The notes below the pieces were generated by a model that saw only the letters and a program-made list of their open reading frames with translations, searched no databases and had not been told where the DNA came from. This document shows positions 22,013 through 33,500 of a stretch of 64,000 nucleotides of DNA, one piece after another. Positions within the stretch are counted from its first letter, which is position 1. Each line of letters begins with the position of its first letter. Source of the DNA: Protonemura montana (Eukaryota; Arthropoda; Insecta; Plecoptera; Nemouridae); assembly GCA_947568835.1 (NCBI GenBank), contig OX387609.1, positions 5,285,660-5,349,659 of the forward strand. Direction: 5' to 3'. A program made the position numbers and the translations under genes.

Positions 22013-22924
22013 TATTTTCTCAAACAACAAGTCAGTTTGTGAAAAGACATAGATTAAAGGTATGCAAAAACATTTTTAGCAGGTCCTTAACTTTCAAGGA
22101 CCCATTGTAAGTAATTGACGTTACTTAAGTGAGATAAACTCTATTGGGGGGATCCATCAATCTTACATAGTTTGCTGACAGCATTTAAACAAAAGAGAAG
22201 CTCTTATGAAAAGGATTTTCGATGCCAAAAGCACTCAATCCGTTATCATTACTCGTCATCAAACATTTCGTAGTAGCTTGTAGTACTGAGCGACAACAAT
22301 AGTAGGTACACTTATCATCGATTAATTTAACTGATTGCTAATGAATGAAGTAGCTGATAAGCTACTACATTCACTGCCTTCATTCAAATAGATTATACTG
22401 ACAAACTATTGGTTTGATTTGAACTCTAAAAAAGTATATTTTGACAGCTGGTTTACAGTTATTTTTAGATATTAATCCTGATAGTTGAGATGCTTTAGCA
22501 AACGTGAATATGTAAGCATCGTATCTGGCTTTTATCAGGCCTAGTAGAATATTTGTATGAAGTTATCAGGCAGCTGTGAAGCCTCATTGGTTTTTCGTCT
22601 TCCGGCTGCAGACGGAACCTCTCATCTGGTCAGCACAGCAAAAATGGTAGTTCAGAGACAACGTTTAAAACATTACGCTCCTTTCCGAGGACAACAACAC
22701 GAGTGGTCTGTCTGCAGTAAAAGTCACTAACTCAAACTTATACAAATATAAAAAACCATTAAGCGTCGAGTCTAAAGAAACGTTTACCCAGCATAGAACT
22801 GCCTATTGATATCTAGCTACAATCTCAGTCAAACACATAAAAAAAAAACATAATACCAATGTACATATTTTGTTGATTCTTGTGCCGCTGTATCATAGCT
22901 CTTTTGTTCGCGAAAAATGAGTCG

Positions 22925-23255
22925 CCAAATGACTACTTTACTGACAAAAATGGAGGGTGCTAATAGGTGGAGTCACCGTCGCTTCGAGAAGAAGCAAATT
23001 TAATTTCGTTATTTCTCGCAGATTACTTGCGTTTGAGACTGGTTTACTCTCAGTAAAACTATATTCATGCTAACCTCAACGATTGATGAAAACGTTTTGA
23101 CATTTTGAGTAGCAATTATTTAATTGTAGGATTTTTAAAAAGGACGGCAGCAAACGCCATCGTGTTGCACCTACCGTTACCACGTGTTACCGGCTCATTT
23201 GCTCAGCAGAAAGCTTTTCATTAACGCATGTCCTCTGATTATACCTTTAAACCCA
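22925..23255 (+). repeat. Family C dispersed repeat, most complete copy (about 330 bp)
   Basis: Runs from aatgactactttactgacaa and ggtggagtcaccgtcg through agattacttgcgtttgagac, tttaattgtaggatt and cggcagcaaacgcc to cagcagaaagctttt. No terminal inverted repeat or coding potential; nature unknown. Confidence 0.7.
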
Positions 23256-23911
23256 ATGCTCGTTTAATTTGTGCTGTGTTGATCAAGTTAACATTCAACA
23301 ATTGACAACCATTTGAAAGCATTTACTTCAGCGGTTAACGGACTCTCGTAAATACCTAGTTTAGTAAAAGTGACTCTTGATTTTTAAATTGTCAAGAAAA
23401 AAACTGATAAAGAATTTATCTAATCTATAATTAATACTCTGTGAAAATCACTGATAAGTAGTTCTAGATCATAAACAAGCGGTATTATTCCTGGGAAGTA
23501 CCAATTTGTTGGTACATGAAATTTCTCAGAAACAATATTTCCTGCATGCTACTTTGTAGCTATCGCGCTAAGAATTTGGTTTTATAGTGTCTATCTTCAC
23601 CCAATCAATCAGGTCAAGATATCAAACCTAATTTCTGTCAGATTACACTTCAATTATCTGAGTATTGGTTCATATTCTATCCCAAAAATACTCGACATGC
23701 CTTTAAATACGATGTCTGAAGCTGAGCTACCTCACAGTGGAACATACCTGTGCTAAGTCTCACCACGTAGTACCTACAGCACTTCAAAGGAATTTCAGTA
23801 GAAAAGGTTTGATTCTGCTGCATTTGAGGTATATTGAGGTCCTTCACTGATTACTTTAAGATTTACTAAGAAGCTTTAAGTTACATAAAATAACTATAAA
23901 CAAATTAACCT

Positions 23912-24186
23912 ATGATGGTTTTTAGACTCATGTCTACTTGATTTATCCTTAGCACTAGTTTTAACAAAAACTATTTGAACTGGGTTTTGAATGCTAAGTA
24001 AAGGGCTACTAAATTTCCCGACGTTTCGCAACATGTACTAGTTACTTCTTCAAGGGTTAGACTGTTAAGACTTCAAGGGCTGCTCTAGCCCTTGAAGAAT
24101 AACAAGTATACATGTTAGAAACGTCGGGAAATTTAGTTGTCCTTTACTTAGCATTCAAAACCCATTTCAAATAGTTTTTGTTAAAG
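23912..24186. mobile_element. Palindromic pair of family B hammerhead-like arms
   Basis: Two facing arms share aaaactatttgaactgggtt/aacccatttcaaatagtttt and the core: minus strand 24017-24056, plus strand 24089-24128. On the plus side CCC/GGG stem I, UAAC/GUUA stem II, GAAAC and GUC are all present, with U in place of the first core C. It is close to the size and plan of the 8086-8358 element. Confidence 0.75.
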
Positions 24187-24565
24187 TTAACCTATAATTT
24201 TTGCGTGAAATCGATTCCCACATAAAAACTATATATATTTTTGCCAACTTTGTAAATGTAATCAAGGCAAAAGAACCAATCATAACGTCTCTCAGCGTTG
24301 CATATGCCTGCAATTAAATTATACCTAAGTGTCATAACTGAGATTTACAAAATACTTTGCATAATTTCCATTTCATTCGCAAGGTTCATTATATTTCGAT
24401 GATTTTTAGAAGTTATGTTTTAAGAAAATAATACATATGTGTTGATGCGCATTAAAAAAAAACATGCCCTAATACGCTCATTCAACGTGGGAAAAAAATT
24501 TCAAATTTTTGTTATTAATTTTTCATCAGAGCTCATTACAGTCAGAAAAAAAAACTACCAACGTC

Positions 24566-27500
24566 ATGGATTCGTCGCGACGCCTCCTCTGCGTCGTCGC
24601 CGTCGTCCTAGCGGGCCTGGCGTCGGCGTCGACTGCACCAGAAGTCCTCGACGTGACGGTGCCAGGCATCGGCAGGTACCACCTCAACACAGACTTGCTG
24701 AACTGGACGCAGGCGCACACGGCAAGTAAATTCAAATAAAAGTTTAAAAAATGTACTAAGATATTGGGTTTGTGGTAAGTCAGAGTCGTAGCGCTAGTGT
24801 TAAAAATTATTCAGCCGGCAACACGTGGTTACGGTAGGTGCCACCCGATGGCGGTTGCAGGAATCCTATTTAACAAACCTAAACAGTAAAATGATAACGA
24901 CTTCAAATTATGATTTATGTAGGTATGTTAATAGTTAAGATTTGCATTAATGAATAGCAGTTTATCGTAATCCAGTCACAAATGTCACAAACAACCGTGG
25001 CATCGACTTACTTTAAACCCAACGTTATTATTATTTGTGGTGTTTAACGACGCACTGTTTTGACAACTGGCCCTGCGGCACTGGTCTAATGGCGTTATTG
25101 ACGTGATTTACAGATTACAATCATTAAAGTTGATTCAACCATCAGTTACTGTAACAAAATAAAGTTCCTGTTTGCTATCTCTATGTCTGTCATTCTTCAT
25201 AGCAACTCAAAAATCTAACCATCACTTAAAATTTGAAAGTAAGATGTCTCAGTTCAGAAATAATTAAAACAAAACATATATTGACTGTCCATCTTTTGAT
25301 TCTGCCTTCTACCATTGATAAATTTAAAATTATTTTTAAGATGATTTCCACACTGGTCTCACATTAACTTAACTGATTTGAAATAATCAAAAAAAGGCAT
25401 AGCATTTAAAACGGATAAGGATTTAAAACGGATAAAACGGATTTGATCGGAAATCGTTCAATTTACCTACCGCACTGTTGCTACTACACCAACGCTTCGT
25501 TAACGCTACGTTAACGCTTCGTTAGCGTTCAGTGCTAAGTTTTAGAGTTGGAATTTTAATGGTCTGCGCAGGCGTGCAAGATGATGAACGGCTACCTGGC
25601 TGTACCCGAGACTCACGAGCAAGCAACAGCCATGGGTGACCTCATGAAGAGGTACAGCGTCCTGCAGGTGCACATCGGCTTCCACGATCTCTTCGAAGAG
25701 CAAATCTACGTCACGGTGCTAGGTGCGTGGGCGAAAACAAAATAAAAACACTCTGTTACTGGTGACGTCAAAAAATCAAACAAAATCTCACGGCCGGTTT
25801 CACCAACTGCAGGCTAAACTTGGTTTGAGCTCAACATTTTAATATTTTTTAGTGCAAAAAATATTTTGTGAACGTATGGAAGGCAAAACACGTGAATACA
25901 CGGAGTTTATTTCAATATCTTCTAAGTATTTATAAAATATTCTTTATTTAAAAATTTAAATATCAATAAACCAGTAAAAATAAATAAGAAAACAATTCAA
26001 AACAAATTTGACGCTTACACTTAAATGAAATGACGCTAACTTTGATGTTGTTGAAATCAAGAATGACAAACTCCGATAAATATTAAATTTTTTGACAGCA
26101 TCCGAGCGAAACGAATGTCGGTGAATTCAAATTTTATGTCGTATCGATTGATTTGTTGTGTTTAACGACGCACTGTTTTGACATCTGGCCGTGCGGCACT
26201 GGTCTAAAGGCGTTGCTGAATAAGAGGATGATAGTGAACCTAACCTAGCCTAGAAGGGAGGAGGGAAATCCCGGCGCCGGCACGAAGCCTACTCTTGTCG
26301 AAAGCACCAGGGGGACCACCGGCTTAACATCCCTTCCGAAGGACGGTACAACTCTAAAAACAGGATTCCTCCACAAATCCATGCTGTCGAGAGGTTGCTA
26401 TGCAAGGCGAATGCAGTTGCTGAACTATCTTTCATCCCTCCAACCTCTCTCCCGAACAGAACTGGTCATGTGTATGATGGTCACCCATCCAATACCTGAC
26501 CCAGCGCAGTGTTTCTTAACTTTCATCCCTCCAACCTCTCTCCCGAACAGAACTGGTCATGTGTATGATGGTCACCCATCCAATACCTGACTCAGCGCAG
26601 TGTTGCTTAACTTCGGTGATCTCACGAGAACCGGTGTTTCCAACACGCCAAACCGTTTGCTGTTCAAAATTAGTGATTTAAAGTTTTTTCTGCAGTCAAA
26701 TTGTGCATATTGTGTCAGGTATTGAATGGGTGACCATCATACACATGACCAGTTCTGTTCGGGAAAGAGTTTATGGGATTTAAATTAGTAGGTACAACAC
26801 CTTCATTCGGATTGCTTATCAATCTCTCGACAGCATGAATCTGTGGAGTAATCAAGTTGTTTGTGAGAGATGTTAAGCTGGTGGAACTCTTTGACAGAAG
26901 TAGGCTTCGTGTCGACAGGTGGTTACCTTTCCTCCACGGACCTTTATAAGGCCATATCATTATCTTTACCAAAACCCTTCATTTGCCGGCTCCGTAAAAC
27001 CAGCGCCAGAGAGCACTGTAACAGTTAAAAATTACCAGAAGACAATCAACCAAGCTGACGTGAGAGTTTTATTATTATCAACACTAAAACCGTCTCAAAA
27101 ATTGATGCCCAAAAGTTTTTGTCCCCGTTTGGGCATCAATCTTTGAGACGGTTATAGTGTTGATAATAATAAAATACCCCGCGCATTGCAAGCGTTTGCA
27201 ATTTAAATAAGATTTCATTCTAATACAACAACGAATCCAACGTCAAATTGGAGTTATTCGAGTTTGACAGGTTGTGACGTGATATAGCGTCACTAGAATC
27301 AGAGTGACTGTGAGTATTCACAGCCTCATGGTTCTTCTCCTTGGAGAACTGTCATTCTCATCAAATGCACTAAAATCGTCTCAAAAAGCCAGTGTCCAAA
27401 TAGCTCAATGGTTCAGAGCAACACCCGCGATAGGTGGAGATCGGGGTTCGTGTCCCCGTTTTTAGTATCAATTATTGAGACGGTTATAGTGTTGATAATA

Positions 27501-30500
27501 ATAAAATACCCCGTGAATTTCAAGCGTTTGCAATTTAAATCAGATTTCACCTAAATATGACTGAGAGTTCTGCAAAAGTTCTAACTGTGGTTCTTAATTA
27601 CACAAGCTTTGCAAGCGTTTTACTTCTTCATTTGTGTTTACAGACCAACTGATGGAGACGATGGCGTTCCAGATCGGAGCACCCAACGACACGGGATCAC
27701 TGACCAAAAACTGTGGTCGTTTCAACGGGACTGGCTACGTGATGGACTCGTGTGAACTCAGAGACGCTTCGATGTGCCAACTGCGAATGTGGTAAGAAAA
27801 AAAAAAGTGATTTCTTAAGCCCAGTAAGGTTGTATTAAGGTTAGGTTAGGTTAGGTTAGGTTAGGTTAGGTTAGGTTAGGTTAGGTTAGGTTAGGTTAGG
27901 TTAGGTTAGGTTAGGTTAGGTTAGGTTAGGTTAGGTTAGGTTAGGTTAGGTTAGGTTAGGTTAGGTTAGGTTAGGTTAGGTTAGGTTAGGTTAGGTTAGG
28001 TTAGGTTAGGTTGTATTAAGGTTGTAAAGCACCGGTTGTAATAATTTGTAAAAAAAGATGTAGATTCAAATTGGTGGAGGTGCCATGTTTTGGCAAAATA
28101 ATTTGTTCTGCTGGTTGCATTTAGGAGCGTATATAAAGATAGTTTTTGGTTTTTCTGATTTTATCGTTCACGGGAGCGTCTACCAGTGAGTAATAGAGAA
28201 AGAAAAACTTGAAAGTTTCAATATGTTACAGAATCGGGAATCGAACCCGGGACCTTCAGATTGCCGGTCTGATGCTCGAAAGATCAGACCGGTAATATGC
28301 AGGTCCCGGGTTCGAACTCCGATTCGGTAAAACATTTTACTTTCGGAATTTTCTTCCATATGTTTACAAATACAAATGTGTTATTTAAAAATATGTGATG
28401 GTACAAATCGTTTTGACTAACAGAGTATTGCAGGTGGCAAAATAAACCAAAGTATAATTTTGGATGATATACCATTCATGTTTCTGTGAGTAATGGGGGT
28501 GAAGGCAAACTTTAGAAGGTAATTGAGATGAAACCACCGAGTGCCAAGAAATTCTGCTTTTGAATTCCAAGAAATTTCACGTGAACGCAATTTTTTTTAA
28601 ATTTTTTTACAAAGTTAAAATTAAATTAGTAAGTTAAACTTCTATATAAATAGAAATACGCTACGGTTTCTTCTGGAAATATTTTCGTTTATTTTACATA
28701 GTTAGTAAATAGTGACACCGTTGCTAGTCGAGGTAGAAATTTTAATCGCAGACTAGCACCAAGATAAAATTTTGTCAGCTATTTTTTTTTTATGTGACAG
28801 AAACGTGCTTTTTTAATATGTTCCAAATTTTTAAGCACATTATCATAATTTATAAGAGGATTTGTTAAGATTTTTCAAGCCGTTCAAAATATCAAAAAAT
28901 CATTAAAAATAAATTTGACCTGAAGCCAAGTTTAGTTTTATGTCATTTAAATTGGACATTAATGATCTTGAAAAGCGTTGAAGGGCATTTATAGAAAATA
29001 GCTGTTTAGCTAAACTGCTATGAAGTTGAGTAGAAAGTGGCAGCGACTTACATCTTCCGATATAGCACCAATCAGCTTAGGTCCCAGAAGAGTTTGCCGA
29101 TGTTCCCCAATTGTCCATCGCAGCGTTGTGCGTCTTGACCAGTGGGTGTGTCTGGGGTGGATGGGAGACCAACGCGTTGCCGACGCTCGGGCTCTCGAAG
29201 GACGCGATCGACTGGCAAAAACCTGCAGAGTACCAAACAATTGAAATTATGAGACAATTTGTAATTGGTTTTGATCTACAAACTTAAGGGGCATAAAGTA
29301 AAGCTGCTTTTACTGCGTTTTAGTGTATCGCACTAAAGATTCGATCAAGGCAAATCCATTTTTTATTTCGGTTCGATTTACCTACATCCATCATGATGTG
29401 GCGAATGGTTTTATATTTCTTTTAAATATTTGAATTGGAAGTAATTTAAAAAATACAATAAAAATACACAATTTGCCAAATTGCGCACATTGCATACTTT
29501 CATTTGAACAGACAAAACTCTCACGGAATTAACGTTCATTAATAATAATACATTTTACTTGTCTCTCTTTCTCCAAACCAAAGAATCGCTACAAATTTCT
29601 GTCCAAAAACACATTTTCTGTCGCTTGAATGAAGATGCTCATTTGGTTGACTCAAAAAGAAATCAAAACGTTTAAGGATAAAAAAACTTAGTTTCGACCT
29701 TCAAGAAAACGTGTGACTTGTTTGTGCGTTTTTCTTCCACCAGCATGAAAAGCAAACTATCGAGAAAAATCAAAGATCTGTGATAGAAAATAATCCGATT
29801 CACAGACAGCACTGCGTTTTAAATGTCAACACAATGCTGACTTAACTGTAATGGACGTGTTATTTATAGTTATCTTTTTTAATTCGAAGCAAAATTTTTC
29901 TACCTTTAGAACAGCCTTAAAAATAGTAGTTTTGTTACATCGCTATTGGAAAGTACCTTTTTTTTTGTTAATTGGTTTGCCACTCGACGGTATTTGAGCT
30001 TGAAGCTCGACGCTTGAAGCTTGAAGCTCGAGGCTTGAAGCTAGAAGCTCAACGCACTTTTTTTACAAATGGTCCTGGGCGCTGGTCTATTGAGGAGGGT
30101 GAATAGTTGGATGATGATGAGGATGACTGTGAACTTGGCCAAGCCTAGAATGAAGGAGAGAAAACCCGGTGCCGGCAAGTAGCCTACTCCTGTCGAAAGC
30201 ACCAGGGGGACCACCGGCTTAACGTCCCTTCCGAAGGACGGTACAACTCTAAAAACAGGATTCCTCCACAAGTCCATGCTGTCGAGAGGTTGATAAGCAA
30301 GGCGAATGAAGTTGCTGAACTTACTTTCATCCCTCCAACCTCTCTCCCGAACAGAACTGGTCATGTGTATGATGGTCACCCATCCAATACCTGAATCAGC
30401 GCAGTGTTGCTTAACCACGGTGATGACATGAGGACCGGTGTTTCGAGCACGCCAAACCGCTTAGTTTTGAGGTTTGAAGCTTGATGGTTGAAGCTCATGT

Positions 30501-33500
30501 GTATTACTCAGAAACGGAACAGCTCTAAACAAAAACACAATAAAGTGGGTCAGTTCTCAGCGAATGCAAATAAAATATTTGTAGTTCAAACACGTACCTG
30601 TAAAAATAGGTTTGCACGTGATCTTCTTTTCTTCTTAGTTTCTATCACAATCTTGATGCACTGCTTAAAGGGAAACGACTCCCTTTGACTGTGATACCGA
30701 AATCACGTGCTCGATGACAGACAGGAGCGTTTGCTCAAACTGACTCTAGTTAAAGGCAAGGTCCACCCACGTGAAGCGATGAGTGTACTTGCAAGGTATA
30801 CTTTTAGGACGGTCGTGAGATTAGCGCTAGGTGTCTGTTTTTCCCCCAAAATGGCCGAACCCGTAAAGCACGGGCCGTGCAGACCGCCCCAAGACCACGA
30901 TGCTGGAAGGTCTCGAAGTTCTGCGTTGCCGCTTGACTGAGCGCGCTGGAACTTACATAGCTAGGGCACCTAAACCAAAACGCGAGCTTATGGCAAGATT
31001 TAAAAAAAAGTTAGTGAAAGTGACACGTGATTTCCTGCTACATACTTTAAGGGGTTCTAAAAATGATTGCTACTTTAACGGAAAAACAAGAAATATTATC
31101 GACCCGTGAAAACTGATTTAAATGGCAAATGCTTGCAGAAAGTAAAGTATTTTATTACTAATGTGTTCCTAATCATGCAATAAAATAAATTTCTTTAAAG
31201 GTGAATTAATACAAAGTACTTTAAATCTTTCCTGGCTAGTTTTATCATTTAAAAATAAGATGATACTAACAATACGTTTTTAATGAAAAAAACATTTTTT
31301 CAAAAGACCATTTTTATCTGGTACCAGACATCACTCATGTGGACATAAATGGCTTTCTGCATCAGTATAAATTTCAGTGCTCGAAAATATCGAAAGGTAC
31401 CGATGAACCACAACCGGGCAGAGAACGAGAGGTGAGAGCGGTGACTTGGGAAAGTTAACTCGAATAAAATAACTTGTTTCTAGCTGAAAAGGGATGTGAT
31501 TCCGGGTTGGGGTAGTTGTTGTTGTCACATTCAGACCACGAAACTGATGCTAGATAAACTGAAAAGCCAAGAGACACCCCAAGTGTGCAGAGACGCATTG
31601 AAACCCCAAGGGCCAATGCGGCTACTGGTGGTGAATTGATCAGTCATTAGAACATCCTACGTTCAGCCAACAATTCGGTGAACATTTGCAAGAGTTCTTC
31701 AACTCTGTGTTTGAGCTAAAATGCATCCTGAGTGCCATCTCGCGGGCAACTTTGTTTTGACAGACAGTAGAGTTTATAGACCCAGAATGTCGTCAGCTAA
31801 AAATGGGATCCTGCCTGACTTTTCGACGCTTGCTGTAACGGGACAAAAAGATAAAACAGAACAGAGTACAGACAGAAAATGAAATGCAATGCTGTAAAAA
31901 AGTGTTTCCCCTCTTAACGCCAATCTCTCGACCTGCCCTTCACTTGCCTTAACGCCCATGTGAAACCTTGGTGTGAAATGGTTGACGGGGTCCTCCTTAC
32001 AGTGGTCCGGGGTGTAAGGCCACCGCCCTCTGATGTATAGATGAGAACTTCCAACTTGGGGCGTGGTACTCACTGGGTCTGCAATTTAACACAAATTATA
32101 TTATTATACATTATTATTTGTGGTGTTTAACGACGCACTGTTTTGACATCTGCTTTAATGGCGTTGGTTAATTAGTGGATGGTGATGAGAATGGTGATGA
32201 ACCTAACCTAGTCTAGAAAGGAGGTGGGGAAACCCGGTGCCGGCACGTAGCCTACTCCTGGCGAAGAGCACTAAGGGGACCACCGGCTTAACGTCCCTTC
32301 CAGAGGACGGTATAACTCGAACAGCAGGATTCCTCCACAAACTCATGCTATCGAGAAATTGATCAGCAAGGAGAACGAAGTTGCTCTACTAACTTTCATC
32401 CCTCCAACCTCTTTCTCGAACAGAACTGGTCATGTGTATGATGATCACCCATCCAATGCCTGACCCAGCGCAGTGTTGCTTAACTTCGGGGATCACACGA
32501 GAACCAGTATTTCTTTAACACAAACACAGAATTGTGTAAACGCATAATAAAAAAATCAACGCACATAGGCACGATCCTTTTTTTTATTATTCATAACTTA
32601 CATATTAGATATATTATAGAATTTATTATTAAATTACATATATTTACATATGTAGTGGTTTTACTACAAGCAAGGGGCCTGTTTCTGTTCTTACTTATAA
32701 AGTATTTTCAATGTACTAATGAAATAATAAATTACTTAATATTATCAAACAGAAAAAATATTTGAAAGGAAGCTAGACTGATATATTGATAATCTCTTGC
32801 GTTTATCACCTAAAAAGATGGAACACATGTTTTGGATTATAATTTCAAACAAAAACCCTGCATCCCTCAGTTAGTACCCAGTGCCGCAGGGCTCGTTGTC
32901 AAAACAGTGCGTCGCAAAACCCCATGAATCAGGTGACCAATTCATTTGAACGGTCACCCCTCCTCTTGAGATTTATATTGCATGGACTCGTCCATGTACT
33001 GTAGGAACGATGTGAGATCGCTGCATGATTTGACATTTTTTAGCAGAGCGGGAATAACCATATCCAGAAAATACATATTAGCTTTTACAGGAACAGTGCT
33101 TGAAAAGCTATATTCATATCTTATCACTTATTTCATTGCCTACTATTCTAGTTGCCATTCTAGTATTCTGCTATTCAAAATACCACAGTTAGTAGCAAGA
33201 TATTATTTCTCCAAATATGTTAGTGGTCGTCCTAGTACTTCTAGATTGTTATCATATCAATTCTAGTAAGATACTGAAGTTGAGTCAGGTATTGGATGGG
33301 TGACCATCCTACACATGACCAGTTCTGTTCGAGAGAGAGGTTGGTGTGATGAAAGTTAGTACAGCGACTTCACTCGCCTTGCTTATAAAGCTCTCAACAG
33401 CATGGATTTATGGAGGAATCCTGTTGTTCCTGTGATCCCTTTAGTACGCTTGAACAGGAGTAGACTACGCTCCAGCACCTGGTTTTTCTCCTTCTTTCTA

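Larger units (their letters stand above)
21520..24565. other. Intergenic between the divergent ionotropic receptor and lectin C
   Basis: About 3 kb that must hold both promoters; no convincing TATA box seen. It contains a family B fragment (21935-22012), a full family C copy (22925-23255) and a palindromic family B pair (23912-24186). Confidence 0.6.
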
